Below, in pieces: positions 33,008-33,343 of a DNA stretch of 33,343 nucleotides; position 1 is the stretch's first letter; every line of letters starts with the position of its first letter. A model generated the notes under the pieces. The model saw nothing but the letters and a program-made list of their open reading frames with translations. It ran no database searches and was not told the DNA's origin. Both the position numbers and the translations under genes were made by a program. Source of the stretch: Ectocarpus siliculosus (taxonomy: Eukaryota > Sar > Phaeophyceae > Ectocarpales > Ectocarpaceae); NCBI GenBank assembly GCA_000310025.1, contig FN649751.1, positions 6,554,504 to 6,587,846 on the forward strand, given 5' to 3'.

Positions 33008-33343
33008 CTGGGGTAGGGGGGGGGGGGGGTAAAAGGCGGGGGGGGGGGGGTTTTTTTTTGGCCGGGGGGGTTTTTTATCTAACCCCCCCCCCCCGAAAAT
33101 ACCCTGTTGGGGGAGTGGATCCTAACGGAAACCGGGGGGGGAAGTTGAAACGGCGTGTTTGCCAAATATAAACAGTTATGGTTTCTTCGGGGTGGAATAA
33201 AACCCCTCCCTCCCCCCCCCCCCCTGTTTTTACAGAAAACCCAACCCTGTTTTTTTTTTAAAAAAAGTTGGGGGGGTTCCGGGGTTTCCCGGGAACTTTT
33301 TTGGGGGCGTTTTTCCCCACAATTAATGACCTTTCCCCACCCC
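33008..33343. other. Low-quality sequence at the right edge
   Basis: Dominated by long G, C, T and A homopolymers in patterns like those of the corrupted segments around the N gap. It begins about 20 bp after the possible donor at 32988. I do not trust any reading frame here. Confidence 0.7.

Overview
The window is nuclear DNA of a eukaryote, most likely a brown alga and probably Ectocarpus or a close relative. The seven genes that can be assembled here each carry several spliceosomal introns with phase-consistent GT/GC-AG junctions. They encode eukaryote-specific proteins (SMN, EMC4, IWS1, a Yae1-domain protein). Two proteins, a YqgF/RuvX-like nuclease and the LeuD small subunit, begin with a signal peptide ending in Ala followed directly by Phe (GDA|FVF and VSA|FVL). 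This is the bipartite plastid-targeting signature of algae with a red-derived secondary plastid. Species assignment is inference from style (intron density, short head-to-head promoters, strand alternation), not from a marker gene.

Layout. (1) 322-5785, minus: IWS1/SPN1 transcription elongation factor, six exons. (2) 6235-8451, plus: EMC4, four exons. (3) 9708-11400, minus: Yae1-domain protein, two exons. (4) 11576-18733, plus: acetylornithine deacetylase of the plant type, nine exons, with an assembly gap in intron 3. (5) 19489-21244, minus: plastid-targeted YqgF/RuvX-like protein, two exons. (6) 21418-27721, plus: 3-isopropylmalate dehydratase small subunit, seven exons, plastid-targeted. 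(7) 28374-32078, minus: survival motor neuron (SMN) homologue lacking a visible Tudor domain, seven exons. (8) about 32874 onward, plus: possible first exon of an unrecognised gene running off the window.

The genes alternate strand without exception. Adjacent genes therefore meet head to head (gaps of 449, 175 and 173 bp between start codons, then about 0.8 kb) or tail to tail (0.65-1.26 kb). The three short divergent gaps are presumably shared promoters. The genes do not form one pathway: two are amino-acid biosynthesis enzymes (arginine/ornithine, leucine), and the others serve transcription elongation, ER membrane-protein insertion, Fe-S protein maturation, organellar nucleic-acid metabolism and snRNP assembly.

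Non-coding DNA is mostly intron. It holds at least three short inverted-repeat elements (MITE-like), two short duplications, a three-copy 67-bp tandem repeat, CT and CTG microsatellites, and an over-represented short motif (TACTGCTGTA and its complement). I found no prophage, insertion sequence, CRISPR array, rRNA or tRNA. The 100-N gap near 14.1 kb is flanked by two corrupted copies of the good sequence on the opposite sides, so it looks like an assembly artefact rather than missing DNA. The last 340 bases also look like low-quality read sequence.
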